Notes: generated from the sequence alone by a model not told the origin. A stretch of DNA of 64,000 bases from Henricia sp. BOLD:AAB3569 (GCA_037783545.1 JBBELK010000093.1:124001-188000), one strand, 5' to 3'. Shown: positions 1-13,439, counted from the stretch's first letter. A program made the numbers and translations.

Positions 1-596
1 AGAGCCAAAGTGGTAGGGAATTTGACCATAGTTCTACGGAACGAAATGTTTTCACACATGTGGACCTTTTGACTATACCATTGGTGACGTCATTACATGG
101 ACGGTGGTTACGTAATGTACGTCAAATTACGCAAATTTGGAGCTGAGATGTTTTAAAATGCTGTATCTTGAAAACTACAACAGATATTGGTATGATTCCT
201 TCGCCACATTTAAGAACTTGATGTTCAACATATTGTTCAACAATTTGTGCACAAAATTGTGACGTCATGATGTCGTCACAGGTGTCACATTACAAGATTT
301 CAAAGGTTAATTATTATTTCAACAATTCATATCTCAAAACGGTGCAAGCTATCAACCCCCAGCTATGGCGGATATGCAGGGAGGAGATATTAGTTACCGG
401 ATTAGTGTATACAGCAGCCGATTTCACGCAAGTCCACTTACGCCATAAGCTATTGCGCAAGTAATGGCGTAAGTGGACTTGCGCAATTGCGTAAAGTTTC
501 GTGAAATCGGCTGCTGAACTTCCATTTTTGCCATTCCATAGGTGATAACAACGTCTGAAATTCATCACAAAATGTTCATTTAGCCCGATCACCTGG
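1..596. repeat. Tandem-array unit, partial (left edge)
   Basis: The 3' part of the array unit, running into the window and matching 2166-2774 almost base for base. It contains TGACGTCA palindromes and ends at the same CACCTGG/CGTTTGT border as later units. It has a hairpin MITE at 413-515. Confidence 0.85.
413..515. mobile_element. Hairpin MITE, copy 1
   Basis: Near-perfect inverted repeat ending in GCAGCCGATTTCACG/CGTGAAATCGGCTGC. The left arm lacks about 20 bases present in copy 4. Confidence 0.75.
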
Positions 597-2774
597 CGTT
601 TGTAACAACAAACGTCATACCTCTAGTTTTTTTTTTTTTTCTTTTTCCACTCAAACGTTTCCAGAGCTTTTCTTCAAAACGGTTCAAGCTATCAACTTGA
701 AACTTTGTAGGAACATCAACCCCAATGTGAAGATGTGCATACAAGGGTGACGTCATTGTGACGTCATTAGGTATCAAATTACAACCCAAAAATGACCAAA
801 ATATGCATGTTTTAAAATGCTTCCGTCTGGAAAACCACGTGACCCATGATTTTCGTATTTGACAGGCTTATAGATAAGATCATGGCCTACGATTTTCTTC
901 GTGTGGGCATTTTCATCTGACCCTTCCTTCTGGGGTCAATCTGAGGTCAAAGTTCAACGAAAACGAAAATCGCAATTTTTGCACTTATTGAGCAACAATG
1001 CCCATCAAACCAAGCTGAATCTTTAAGTAACTAAGTACAGGCATAGGTCCTATGGCAGACTTTCACCAGCGTGTATAATATTATGATGGCATCAAGCGTG
1101 ACGTCATCGTGACGTCATCAAGTATCAAATTACACACCCAAAAAAACCAAATATGCATATTTTAAAATGCTTCCGTCTTGAAAACCACGTGACCCAGGAT
1201 CTTCGTATTTGGCAGGTTTACAGATGACATTCTGTGCTACAACTTTCTTTGTGTAGGCATTTTCATCTGACCCTTCCTTCTGGGGTCAATTGGAGGTCAA
1301 AGTTCAACGAAACTGAGAATCTCAGTTTTTACACTTACCAGCAACAATGCCTATCAAACCAAGCTGAATCGTTAGTAAATTAGATACAGACATAGGCCCT
1401 ACGGCAGACTTTCACCAGAATGTATAGTATCACGATGGCATCAAGTGTGACGTAATCATGACGTCATCAGGTGTCAAATTACAAAAATTCAAAGGTTATT
1501 ATTTCCAAAATTCATATCTCAAGAACCGTAATAGATACTTGAACAATTCTTTCACAACATGATAAGTCTAAATGAACTGAACAAATCATACGATGTCATG
1601 ACCCCTGTGTGACGCCTACTTCCGGTCCAAACCGGAAGTTGTTCGAAAATGTGCATTTTGTAAGCGTTTTGAATGCAAATAGATTCAAAGTGGTAGTGAA
1701 TTTGACCATATTTCTACGGAACGAAATGTTTCCACACATGTAGACTTTTTGACTATACCATTTGTGACGTCATCACATGGACGGTGGTTACGTAATGTGG
1801 CGTCAAAATACGCAAATTTGGAGCTGAATTGTTTTAAAATGCTGTATCTTGAGAACTACAGCAGATATTTGCATGATTCTTTCGCCACATTTAAGAACTT
1901 GATGTTTATCAAATTGTTGAACAATTTGTGCACAACATTGTGACGTCATGATATCGTCACAGGTGTCAAATTACACAAATTCAAAGGTTATTATTTTTAA
2001 AATTCATATCTCAAGAACCGTAATAGATACTTGAACAATTCTTTCACAACATGATAAGTCTAAATGAACTGAACAAATCATACGATGTCATGACCCCTGT
2101 GTGACGCCTACTTCCGGTCCAAACCGGAAGAGGTTCGAAAATGTACACTTGTTTAGCACTTTGAATGCAAATAGAGCCAAAGTGGTAGGGAATTTGACCA
2201 TAGTTCTACGGAACGAAATGTTTTCACACATGTGGACCTTTTGACTATACCATTGGTGACGTCATTACATGGACGGTGGTTACGTAATGTACGTCAAATT
2301 ACGCAAATTTGGAGCTGAGATGTTTTAAAATGCTGTATCTTGAAAACTACAACAGATATTGGTATGATTCCTTCGCCACATTTAAGAACTTGATGTTCAA
2401 CATATTGTTCAACAATTTGTGCACAAAATTGTGACGTCATGATGTCGTCACAGGTGTCACATTACAAGATTTCAAAGGTTATTATTTCAACAATTCATAT
2501 CTCAAAACGGTGCAAGCTATCAACCCCCAGCTATGGCGGATATGCAGGGAGGAGATATTAGTTACCGGATTAGTGTATACAGCAGCCGATTTCACGAAAC
2601 TTTACACAATTGCGCAAGTCCACTTACGCCATAAGTTATTGCGCAAGTAATGGCGTAAGTGGACTTGCGCAATGTTTCGTGAAATCGGCTGCTGAACTTC
2701 CATTTTTGCCATTCCACAGGTGATAACAACGTCTGAAATTCATCACAAAATGTTCATTTAGCCCGATCACCTGG
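597..2774. repeat. Tandem-array unit with an extra 490-bp sub-repeat
   Basis: Starts with the palindrome GTTTGTAACAACAAAC. It is about 490 bp longer than the later units because the 'gcaaat-aga-tcaaagtggtag' segment occurs twice (1676 and 2166). Sub-repeats of about 350 bp each begin with TGACGTCAT-type words followed by a 'TCAAATTAC' block. No protein frame is maintained. Confidence 0.85.
2581..2693. mobile_element. Hairpin MITE, copy 2
   Basis: Same palindrome as at 413. The right arm lacks the 'ttgcgtaaag' segment. Confidence 0.75.
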
Positions 2775-3879
2775 TAGACCATGGGGCATAGGTGTTTATC
2801 TTTCAGTTTCGTGGCGCATTTCTCAGAACTATGTGGAAATAGCAAATTCTATTAGTCAATGTCAAGTGAATTACAAAAACCAAAATCCACAAACCCGAAA
2901 ATCACCAGATTTTTATATTTTTACATTTAAATTTCTCTTTCAAAAATAGCGCCCTCTGTTGGCCAATTTTGGAGAACTGTGTGCATTTCCTATGGAGGTG
3001 GCCACGGTACAGTGTATATAGCCAAATTTACTGCTGTGTCACTGTGTGTAGTTTATTAGCTTTTGCTATTATAGGAAATCAATGTAATGGTTTCTAGTGT
3101 CACATAATGCTAAAAAATAATTTAAATCATAAGAGTCAAGGCACAACGTATACTCGAAACAAATTTTTTGAGGTTTCACATAGTCTTGCTTTATTCCATT
3201 ACACTTCACTGTGCCAACATCTCATTTGTTTTGCTGAATAGATTTGTGATCTGTGGCCAATTCTGAGATTGGAATACAGTGAAACTTGTATACAGTGGCC
3301 AACCTCGGGACTGCAAAAAAACCTGGCCACTGGCCACATTATAGAGGTTGCTTAATGCTTATGCATTGTACGCGTGGCCACTATCAGAAGGCTTGTTTAT
3401 CAAGGTGGGCTTATTAACAAGTTTCACTGTTACAGTATTATTAAACGCATTATAGGGCCTATACATATAAATTAAAGTTAATTTCCAATATAAACATTTT
3501 TGTGGAGCTCAAAAATATTATTTAACTGACCTGTGCCTCAAATTACATTTTACTAATCTGTTAATAGATGTCCATGTCTACTCAACGTCAAATTTGGATA
3601 ATAAACGAGGAACCTACATGTAATATTTTCAGTAGTATATTGTGAATCATCTCAAACTGTCACTATGATGGAAATTGGGCACACACACTGATAAACAAAA
3701 ATGGGCAAATTTTGCCCAACTTTGTTTCAAATATTAACATACCCATCTTTGGGGCGCAAAATACCCAACTGGTGTTGGTGCCTTACCCAAGCCTTGAGTG
3801 ATACTTTATGCAAAATTTTTGGTTATATTTATTCAACCAATCTTTCGGTGAATGTGCATATTATCCAATTATTGGTTAA

Positions 3880-4452
3880 AGGGCCTGTGACATGCTAAAC
3901 AACTTTGTGCCCAAGCTTTGCTTCATAATGACGGATTACTTGTTCAGCAAGACATACTATTGTTCGTTTGGATGTAAAATCAATAAAAGGTAGTCTTTTT
4001 CAACTTTAAAGATTTCAATGCAATAAATCACAGACAGAGGGCGCTGTTTTCAGTGCATCACATAAGGAAGACAGAAGGGAAAAGTTAAGAAAAAACATAA
4101 GACTTCAAGTTGGATTTGTGGCAAATTGCTGCAGTTTCTACCCCCAGTTTTGTCATGGCTTACAGCAGGCAACATGTAAAACAAACTCAAACAGCCTTGG
4201 ATTACAAAAGTTTTAGGAAAATTGAGAAAAAAGTGGAATCTTTTATGCACAGTTGAATGTGATTTTTCTGTGTTTGCCTCTTGTGACATAGTGACCTTGG
4301 TCATGAATATGCATATTCGCATTAGCATAAAAACTAAAAACCTTTGTTTTAACCCCCAAAGCAAGCTCCAAATAGGATTTTTATGACTTTAACTGAGTAG
4401 AGTGGTTTTAAAGCATAGATTTAATTGATAAAAATCCTAAATAAGGGGCCCT
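3880..4452. mobile_element. TTAA-target MITE, copy 1
   Basis: Termini AGGGCCTG and GGGGCCCT flanked by TTAA at 3876-3879 and 4453-4456. It shares interior blocks with 19713-20201 in opposite orientation. TTAA targets are used by Kolobok and piggyBac groups. It is nested in the 3.5-kb element. Confidence 0.7.
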
Positions 4453-4879
4453 TTAAAAGTTAATTATCCAACGTTTGGGTAAATGTGGATGGCCAATTGT
4501 TGATTAAATTCAATCATCCACGGTTTGGGTAAGATTGCATATATAGCCAATTGTTGGTTACCATTTTACCAACTATGGTGTTCTCCCCTCCCCAACTTGT
4601 CCCAATAATTTGGCACAAGGAAAAGCTAAAACGTTGGGCATCTGCTGACTAATGATTGGTGTTTTCACATTGTAATAAAGAACACTTTCGTATATATTTG
4701 TTTCTGTTTTTAACATGTAGTAACGCCTATTCAGTACTTATCCACACTAATCCGTTCCGTGGTGAAACAACAGTGTACTTGGCAAATGCCGTTTCCTCAT
4801 CATGTTTTGAGAAAACGGTCAAGAACCTTTGTTTTCTAAAGTGTTTTATTCTACACGCACTGGTTTGGTCTAAGTCTAG

Positions 4880-5070
4880 TCCGGCGAGAATCCCGTGTAT
4901 TCTCCATCACAATCGTCACCAGTCCAGATCGAGCAATCATCAAAGCCACAGACACGGATCCAATCGTGTTCAAAAATTTTCAGCACGCGGTATAATAAGT
5001 GCCCAATAAATGGACACCCCTTGACCAACGGAACTTGGGATGAGCGAAAAATCGTACGGGCCGTATATAG
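4880..5070 (-). repeat. Fragments of SINE and 332-bp-repeat families
   Basis: 4900-4985 is the reverse complement of part of the 332-bp repeat found twice at 51529-52192. 5036-5068 resembles the 'gggatgag-gaaaaatcgta-gggcc' tail of the SINE at 25166-25283. Confidence 0.5.
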
Positions 5071-6279
5071 AACTTTGATAGTTTACCTAAGAACATTTTG
5101 TGCATAATGACCCAACAAATGTCCAAATGAAATTCTCCAACTTTATTTTACCCATAATATTTTTTACAGTATACAATGTACTTTGAAGCGCCCAAGTCTT
5201 CACAATCTCCAACAGATGGAGAAAATATTGTTTGTCTGTATAACATGCTCAACCTTTTAATACTTTTAGCAAGAGGTAAAAAAAAACCAATAAATTGCCG
5301 CTGTTTCCCCAATTTACAGAACTTTGCATGTAACCAACGTTGGTGTCCTGGATGTTTTACCCAGCAAGTGTGACATTTTGAAATTTATATTGAAGAATTA
5401 TTGAAATTTCGCTCATAATGTAATTTGAATTTATAAGGTACAGGTTCTACAGGTAGGTAAAACCAGAAGCTACCTTTTCCAGAAAGAACCTGGTCAAAAA
5501 GACTTGAAATGTAATCGTAAGAATTAAAAAATGCCTTGGTGTCCCCACTTACGTCGTTAAACAATTTTCTCGAATATTATCAAAACTATGACACCATGAC
5601 ATGTCTAAATGTTTGGAAATTGTTTCAAATATCCTACACTATCAGAAATTGCACGGAAATTTCTTCAAAATATTTTGGTAACTTGAAAAGGCAATTTTTA
5701 CAAATGCATCAAAATGTCACACTTTGGCCCCCATATTTATGGAATGACCCACATAGGCCTACAAGTTTCACTGTATTCCAATCTCAGAATTGGCCAGATC
5801 ACAAATCTATTCAGCAAAACAAATGAGATGTTGGCACAGTGAAGTGCATAATGGAATAAAGCAAGACTATGTGAAAATTTGTTTCGAGTATACGTTGTGC
5901 CTTGACTCTTATGATTTAAATTATTTTTTAGCATTATGTGATACTAGAAACCATTACATAGATTTCCTCTAATAGCAAAAGCTAATAAACTACACACAGT
6001 GACACAGCAGTCAATTTGGCTATATACACTGTACCGTGGCCACCTCCATAGGAAATGCACACAGTTCTCCAAAATTGGCCAACAGAGGGCGCTATTTTTG
6101 AAAGAGAAATTAAAATGTAAAAATATAAAAATCTGGTGATTTTCGGGTTTGTGGATTTTGGTTTTTGTAATTCACTTGACATTAATTAATAGAATTTGCT
6201 ATTTCCACATAGTTCTGAGAACTGCGCCACGAAAATCACTTTCTGAACACATTTTGCAGCCTTGCCCCATGGTCTATGG

Positions 6280-7966
6280 CGTTTGTAACAACAAACGTCA
6301 TACCTCTAGTTTTTTTTCTTTTTCTTCTTCCACTCAAACGTTTCCAGAGCTTTTCTTCAAAACGGTTCAAGCTATCAACTTAAAACTTGGTAGGAACATC
6401 AACCCCAATGTGAAGATGTGCATACAAGTGTGACGTCATTGTGACGTCATTAGGTATCAAATTACAAACCAAAAATGACCAAAATATGCATGTTTTAAAA
6501 TGCTTCCGTCTGGAAAACCACGTGACCCATGATCTTCGTATTTGACAGGCTTATATATCAGATCATGGCCTACAATTTTCTTTGTGTGGGCATTTTCATC
6601 TGACCCTTCCTTCTGGGGTCAATCTGAGGTCAAAGTTCAACGAAAACGAAAATCTCAATTTTTGCACTTATTGAGCAACAATGCCCATCAAACCAAGCTG
6701 AATCTTTAAGAAACTAAGTACAGGCATAGGTCCTATGGCAGACTTTCACCAGCGTGTTTAATATTATGATGGCATCAAGCGTGACGTCATCGTGACGTCA
6801 TCAAGTATCAAATTACACCTCCCAAAAAACCAAAATATGCATATTTTAAAATGCTTCCGTCTCGAAAACCACGTGACCCAGGATCTTCGTATTTGGCAGG
6901 TTTATAGATGACATTCTGTTCTACAACTTTCTTTGTGTGGGCAATGTCATCTGACCCTTCCTTCTGGGGTCAATTGGAGGTCAAAATTCAACGAAAACGG
7001 AAATCTCAGTTTTTACACTTATCAGTAACAATGCCCATCAAACCAAGCTGAATCGTTAGTAAATTAGATACAGACATAGGCCCTATGACAGACTTTCACC
7101 AGCATGTATAGTATCATGATGGCATAAAGTGTGACGTAATCATGACGTTATCAGGTGTCAAATTACAAAAATTAAAAGGTTATTATTTTCAAAATTCATA
7201 TCTCAAGAACCGTAATAGATACTTGAACAATTCTTTCACAACATGATAAGTCTAAATGAACTGAACAAATCATACGATGTCATGACCCCTGTGTGACGCC
7301 TACTTCCGGTCCAAACCGGAAGAGGTTCGAAAATGTACACTTGTTTAGCACTTTGAATGCAAATAGAGCCAAAGTGGTAGGGAATTTGACCATAGTTCTA
7401 CGGAACGAAATGTTTTCACACATGTGGACCTTTTGACTATACCATTGGTGACGTCATTACATGGACGGTGGTTACGTAATGTACGTCAAATTACGCAAAT
7501 TTGGAGCTGAGATGTTTTAAAATGCTGTATCTTGAAAACTACAACAGATATTGGTATGATTCCTTCGCCACATTTAAGAACTTGATGTTCAACATATTGT
7601 TCAACAATTTGTGCACAAAATTGTGACGTCATGATGTCGTCACAGGTGTCACATTACAAGATTTCAAAGGTTATTATTTCAACAATTCATATCTCAAAAC
7701 GGTGCAAGCTATCAAACCCCAGCTATGGCGGATATGCAGGGAGGAGATATTAGTTACCGGATTAGTGTATACAGCAGCCGATTTCACGAAACTTTACACA
7801 ATTGCGCAAGTCCACTTCCGCCATAAGTTATTGCGCAAGTAATGGCGTAAGTGGACTTGCGCAATGTTTCGTGAAATCGGCTGCTGAACTTCCATTTTTG
7901 CCATTCCACAGGTGATAACAACGTCTGAAATTCATCACAAAATGTTCATTTAGCCCGATCACCTGG
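6280..7966. repeat. Tandem-array unit, 1687 bp
   Basis: Near-identical to the next unit. It has seven perfect TGACGTCA palindromes plus near matches (TGACGTAA, TGACGTTA), two CCACGTGACCC words, and a paired 'tggggtcaatctgaggtcaaa' type block. The unit resumes here right after the inserted 3.5-kb element. Confidence 0.88.
7773..7885. mobile_element. Hairpin MITE, copy 3
   Basis: Same right-arm deletion as copy 2, with one arm change (CTTCCGCC for CTTACGCC) that leaves a mismatch in the stem. Confidence 0.75.
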
Positions 7967-9698
7967 CGTTTGTAACAACAAACGTCATACCTCTAGTTTT
8001 TTTTCTTTTTCTTCTTCCACTCAAACGTTTCCAGAGCTTTTCTTCAAAACGGTTCAAGCTATCAACTTAAAACTTGGTAGGAACATCAACCCCAATGTGA
8101 AGATGTGCATACAAGTGTGACGTCATTGTGACGTCATTAGGTATCAAATTACAAACCAAAAATGACCAAAATATGCATGTTTTAAAATGCTTCCGTCTGG
8201 AAAACCACGTGACCCATGATCTTCGTATTTGACAGGCTTATATATCAGATCATGGCCTACAATTTTCTTTGTGTGGGCATTTTCATCTGACCCTTCCTTC
8301 TGGGGTCAATCTGAGGTCAAAGTTCAACGAAAACGAAAATCTCAATTTTTGCACTTATTGAGCAACAATGCCCATCAAACCAAGCTGAATCTTTAAGAAA
8401 CTAAGTACAGGCATAGGTCCTATGGCAGACTTTCACCAGCGTGTTTAATATTATGATGGCATCAAGCGTGACGTCATCGTGACGTCATCAAGTATCAAAT
8501 TACACCTCCCAAAAAAACAAAATATGCATATTTTAAAATGCTTCCGTCTCGAAAACCACGTGACCCAGGATCTTCGTATTTGGCAGGTTTATAGATGACA
8601 TTCTGTTCTACAACTTTCTTTGTGTGGGCATTGTCATCTGACCCTTCCTTCTGGGGTCAATTGGAGGTCAAAATTCAACGAAAACGGAAATCTCAGTTTT
8701 TACACTTATCAGTAACAATGCCCATCAAACCAAGCTGAATCGTTAGTAAATTAGATACAGACATAGGCCCTATGACAGACTTTCACCAGCATGTATAGTA
8801 TCATGATGGCATAAAGTGTGACGTAATCATGACGTTATCAGGTGTCAAATTACAAAAATTAAAAGGTTATTATTTTCAAAATTCATATCTCAAGAACCGT
8901 AATAGATACTTGAACAATTCTTTCACAACATGATAAGTCTAAATGAACTGAACAAATCATACGATGTCATGACCCCTGTGTGACGCCTACTTCCGGTCCA
9001 AACCGGAAGTTGTTCGAAAATGTGAAATTTTTTAGCATTTTGAATGCAAATATATTCAAAGTGGTAGTGAATTTGACCATATTTCTACGGAACGAAATGT
9101 TTCCACACATGTGGACCTTTTGACTATACCATTGGTGACGTCATTACATGGACGGTGGTTACGTAATGTGGTGTCGAATTACGCAAATTTGGAGCTGAAT
9201 TGTTTTAAAATGCTGTATCTTGAAAACTACAACAGATATTGGTATGATTCCTTCGCCACATTTATGAACTTGATGTTCAACATATTGTTGAACAATTTGT
9301 GCACAAAATTGTGACGTCATGATGTCGTCACAGGTGTCACATTACAAGATTTCAAAGGTTATTATTTCAACAATTCATATCTCAAAACGGTGCAAGCTAT
9401 CAACCCCCCAGCTATGGCGGATATGCAGGGAGGAGATATTAGTTACCAGATTAGTGTATACAGCAGCCGATTTCACGAAACTTTACGCAATTGCGCAAGT
9501 CCACTTACGCCATAAGTTAATTATTGCGCAAGTAATGGCGTAAGTGGACTTGCGCAATTGCGTAAAGTTTCGTGAAATCGGCTGCTGAACTTCCATTTTT
9601 GCCATTCCACAGGTGATAACAACGTCTGAAATTCATCACAAAATTTTCATTTAGCCCGATCACCTGGCGTTTGTAACAACAAACGTCATACCTCTAGT
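7967..9698. repeat. Tandem-array unit, about 1700 bp, last of the array
   Basis: Same structure as the preceding unit, then the array stops after a final copy of the GTTTGTAACAACAAAC palindrome and the 'cgtcatacctctag' border at about 9698. Downstream sequence is unrelated. Confidence 0.86.
9462..9586. mobile_element. Hairpin MITE, copy 4 (most complete)
   Basis: About 60-bp arms, nearly perfect, around a short loop. This copy retains both arm segments lost in copies 1-3. Confidence 0.78.
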
Positions 9699-12600
9699 TG
9701 ACACTTGATGTACATCTGTCAGCAGAACTTGGTCGCTGCAAATATGAAAGAAATATTTATTTCAACACAAAAAACCAGTAACAGAAACAGCATTTTCAAC
9801 AGTTGCTTGTTTTTTCCTAGTTTGTTTTTCCCCATGATAGTAGAAAAGTGCTATAGTCTTTGAGTGAAACAATAGACCTTTTGGGGTTTCCGCAAACAAT
9901 TGAATTAGCATAAATTGGTACAGCGGGCCTTTGACATGTAGACCTATAGGTAGATGGCATTCCGCAATTAGTGATAGGATCGGGAACCGGTCTATACATA
10001 TCAAAGGTCCATTGTACCAATCATGCTATTTCCGTTCTTAGCAGAAAATCCCGAAAAAGGTCTATTATTTCAAATCAAATCAAAGTTGATCATATTTTTT
10101 TTTTAATGACACATCTAGCATAGGTAAGTGCAGATTTGATAGAAAAACCTAAACTTTTTAGTGAGAAATATGTTTTGCACATATTTCTAAAGCCATGATC
10201 AACTGCTCATTTTTTTTCTGGACAGATACGTATAATTAGTGGCCTACATATATGCTCTCATTAAAAAATATATGCCCGAAAATTTGGTACAAATATCGTA
10301 CACGTTCGCCACTAATTCGTCCTAATAAAAATATGACATAGGCCTATAATGCCCCAAAACGTGCAAATTTTGTTAGAGGTATGAATTCCGTTTACGGAAC
10401 AGGGCAGAACAAGTATTTTCAAGGAAAATGGTCAATGTTTTTCACTCCTAAAATCACTCCTCATTAAAATATTAACACGTTTTTGTGGTTATTAAGTCAA
10501 TAAGGAGAATAAGTGGCGACCAGTAAACGGAATTATTTCCTAGTTAGGAAAGATGATTTTAGCAATGAGAAAATATCAAGTCGTTTCATTTAAAACACGT
10601 CATGCGAACAAACGTGTCGGCCTAGTTTTTTCACCTAAAAAATCCCCTTTCCCTCCCCCTGGCCCTAAGCAACTTCAGCTTGCATGGCCTCCCCCTCGGC
10701 AAATTTCTCAGTACATGTAGGCCTATATCCCTAGCTGCATATGCAATGCCTACCTATAATGCCAGGCATGCCAGGTGCATGCTGGCTGATGGCAGTTGGC
10801 CCCGATAACAATTTTTTGGGAATCACCAAAATACATGAAAGATGCAGAGCCGGTCGCGCAGTCATATAGCTGAGCCTAGGTTGAAAACCCACACATTTTT
10901 GTCCCTCCGGGCCTCCACCGCCGGTTGTGGCAGCTCGAAACGGCACAATCTTGAGGCATCGCCGGTACAGCAGCTATAGCACCAACACAAGAAAACCTTC
11001 TCAAAACTAGGCCTTGTTGCCTGGGACTGAGATTTATGCGAATCGACGACAACGTCCGATTTTCCGTCTCGCAGTACACTTCGTCCCGTTTAGGCCTTCG
11101 GGCGAAAGTGCACAGTCTCGCGGTATTAAGTTTCCGTTCCACTTAAAGTAGAGTAAGAATAAAGTCCCTCAGGTGGTGAAGTCATAAATAAATAACAATA
11201 ATATGAAAAGTTCGCACCTGTAACAGGCGGCATTCAGACGAAAACTTGGAAGAAAAAGTGTTAATTTTCTCCGTATAACGGTAGCGCGGCTGAAGGACAA
11301 TAGACTGGTTGTATGCCCCTCCGCTGCGCCAGGAGTACAAGCAGACTCTATCCACTCCCCTCAAGTTGTGGCAATAGGACCGGAAATCAGTCTGGCGTAC
11401 AGTGCCACAGAGAAATTGACTCCCCAGGTTACTGGCAAAATGTCCATTTTAGAAACTTTCTTCATATACGTGTGAACTCGGTATGTCAACTAAATACATT
11501 TTTCTAACTAACCTATGGGTCAACTTCTGAGTGGCCCTGCATTATGGTTGTTCCTATTTGACGCATATCTTTAAATTTTAAGCAAATATTTAAGGTGCTC
11601 AGACAACATTGTTTTTTTTTTAATGAAAGGAGAACCAACAAAACGTTAACAAATTACAGTATGGTATTAAAGTTTGCCATCATGTCTGGTTTATTTTGCC
11701 ATTCTATCAGCTTTAAAACTAGACTGAAAATAAACCAAAATTCCCAAATTTTAAATATATGTACTGTACACGTAACATTAAAAACAAAAATTTCTGCAAC
11801 AGCACATTATGGAGGACTTAAACAGAAATTCACCCAATTTGGATACATTTACATGTAGGTCTTGTTTCTTTTCTCCAGAGAATCACACAGATAAGTGCCC
11901 CACAAGTTGGCTTTGTGGTACGACTTAGACAGCTTTATTTGGTGTACATGTGCTAAGAACTCGTACTCAAACCTGCCGACATGACTTTTGTACATGGACT
12001 TAAAATTATATGTGCCATCTCTAATACATATGTACATGTACAGTTGAACACTGATAATAAGCACTGTTAATACAAGATAATGCTTACAACAAGGGAAAAT
12101 TCAGGTCCCAAGTCTTTGATTTTCTTTGTTTTCAAGACTAATAATACAAGATTACTAGTTAATTATAACGAGGTAATTTACAAAGTCCCAAAGGACCTTG
12201 TATTATCAGTGTTCGACCGTACATGCACACATTAACCGTAAAACATTAAACCAGTGTTTAATTCTTTTTCGATACAAAACAAAGGAAATCAATGTTTATA
12301 CTGTACACGTATGTGTACGGTGTGTATACATCTACAAGCTTATGCAAGTTTCTAAGAGAAAGATTTCCAGTTTGTCATTACTATAAAGTATATACACGTA
12401 CAACCTTTTGAAATCAACTTATTATTTTATCCCATTTTACATAAAAAAATCCAAGGTGACCAATATATCTGGATCAAGATTAGTTAACGCCCATTTCACA
12501 TAAAATTGTACTGAAAAATAAACAAGGAAATAATTAAATACACGTGTAAGAGTATGCTCGGCTCACATATCCACATTGGTGGGCAACATCAACAAAAATA

Positions 12601-13027
12601 TGCATATACAGCATAATGATCTCTGAAATTCAGGCAACATGGTCAACGGAATTCTTAGCTACAAACTGTCAGTTCATTCCTCTCATGATATTTTACAAGT
12701 GCTCATTTTAACAGAATTCAAATGACATACACCTGTACGTGAATTTTAAACAATTTACAAAATTTGGGTCAAGCAACAAAGTGAGTTTGACACACAGTGA
12801 TTAATATTAAATAGGCTTTATGACTCACCTAAAATTTGTTATTTTATGAAATAACGAATACATGAAGTACACAAATCACTGAAGAAATTCAGTTACTCTT
12901 TTACAGTATAAATTACCTGCCTTGAGGTGAACAATGTGAGAGGAATATGAATGCATCAATGCACGACTTAGATGTAACTACAAGTGTGCATTATTATATG
13001 TCAACAAAACCCCGGTGGTTTGCTTAT
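9699..13027. other. Non-coding stretch left of the CXC ORF
   Basis: No reading frame here resembles a known protein; the longest are under 100 codons. 10.7-11.4 kb is richer in GC than its surroundings and could be an old element or regulatory DNA. A small imperfect inverted repeat pairs 12046-12080 with 12195-12216. Confidence 0.5.
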
Positions 13028-13438
13028 TTATTCGTCAGAAAAATCGTCATCCACATCATCATCAAACAAAGCTATTTCTTCATCTTCACCTGCTTCTACT
13101 GCCCTGTTTTCGCAAGCTGTACACTTGCACAGATTTGTGCACTTCAAATTGTTCTTCCTACAAGTGCAACGCTGTAGGAGTTCGTGGAAGTGTCGGCCAT
13201 CGTCAAGCATACCCTTCGTCCGTAAATTTTCCGCTATTTCTCGGTTCTTACCGTCAAGCTTCAACCACGATTGCGCACAAAGCAAAACTTTATTCCATCT
13301 CATTTCACTCATCTGGCTCGCTGGTCCATTTGGAATGGATTGTGAGTGGAAATAACATTTTATTTCGTGGAAATTGTCGCAAACGCTACCATCGGAAGAC
13401 GACTCCATGTTGGTTGTTTGGCATGACGACGCGCTCAC
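13028..13438 (-). CDS. Small protein with a CXC (tesmin-like) cysteine motif
   Basis: A 136-codon frame. Residues about 90-110 read CTCRKNNLKCTNLCKCTACE, similar to CXC motifs of tesmin/TSO1-type DNA-binding proteins and to C-termini of many uncharacterised invertebrate proteins. The tail is very acidic (DDDVDDDFSDE) before the stop. Upstream spliced exons are possible because the N-terminus (MSASSCQTTNMES) has no recognisable start context. It may be a host gene fragment or transposon-derived; function unknown. Confidence 0.45.
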   Translation of the reverse strand: MSASSCQTTNMESSSDGSVCDNFHEIKCYFHSQSIPNGPASQMSEMRWNKVLLCAQSWLKLDGKNREIAENLRTKGMLDDGRHFHELLQRCTCRKNNLKCTNLCKCTACENRAVEAGEDEEIALFDDDVDDDFSDE

Positions 13439-13439
13439 G

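Larger units (their letters stand above)
2775..6276. mobile_element. 3.5-kb DNA element with about 520-bp terminal inverted repeats
   Basis: Left arm 2775-3292 is the reverse complement of 5760-6276, beginning TAGACCATGGGGC and ending GCCCCATGGTCTA. It is flanked by TGG on both sides (2772-2774, 6277-6279), while the empty site in the next array unit (7964-7966) has TGG once. No transposase frame is present, so it is non-autonomous. A 3-bp duplication is seen in PIF/Harbinger and CACTA groups, but the termini do not let me assign it. Confidence 0.85.

Noticed and set aside
4050-4364. 104-codon ORF on the - strand
   Set aside because: Lies entirely inside the TTAA MITE and is not preserved in the second copy.
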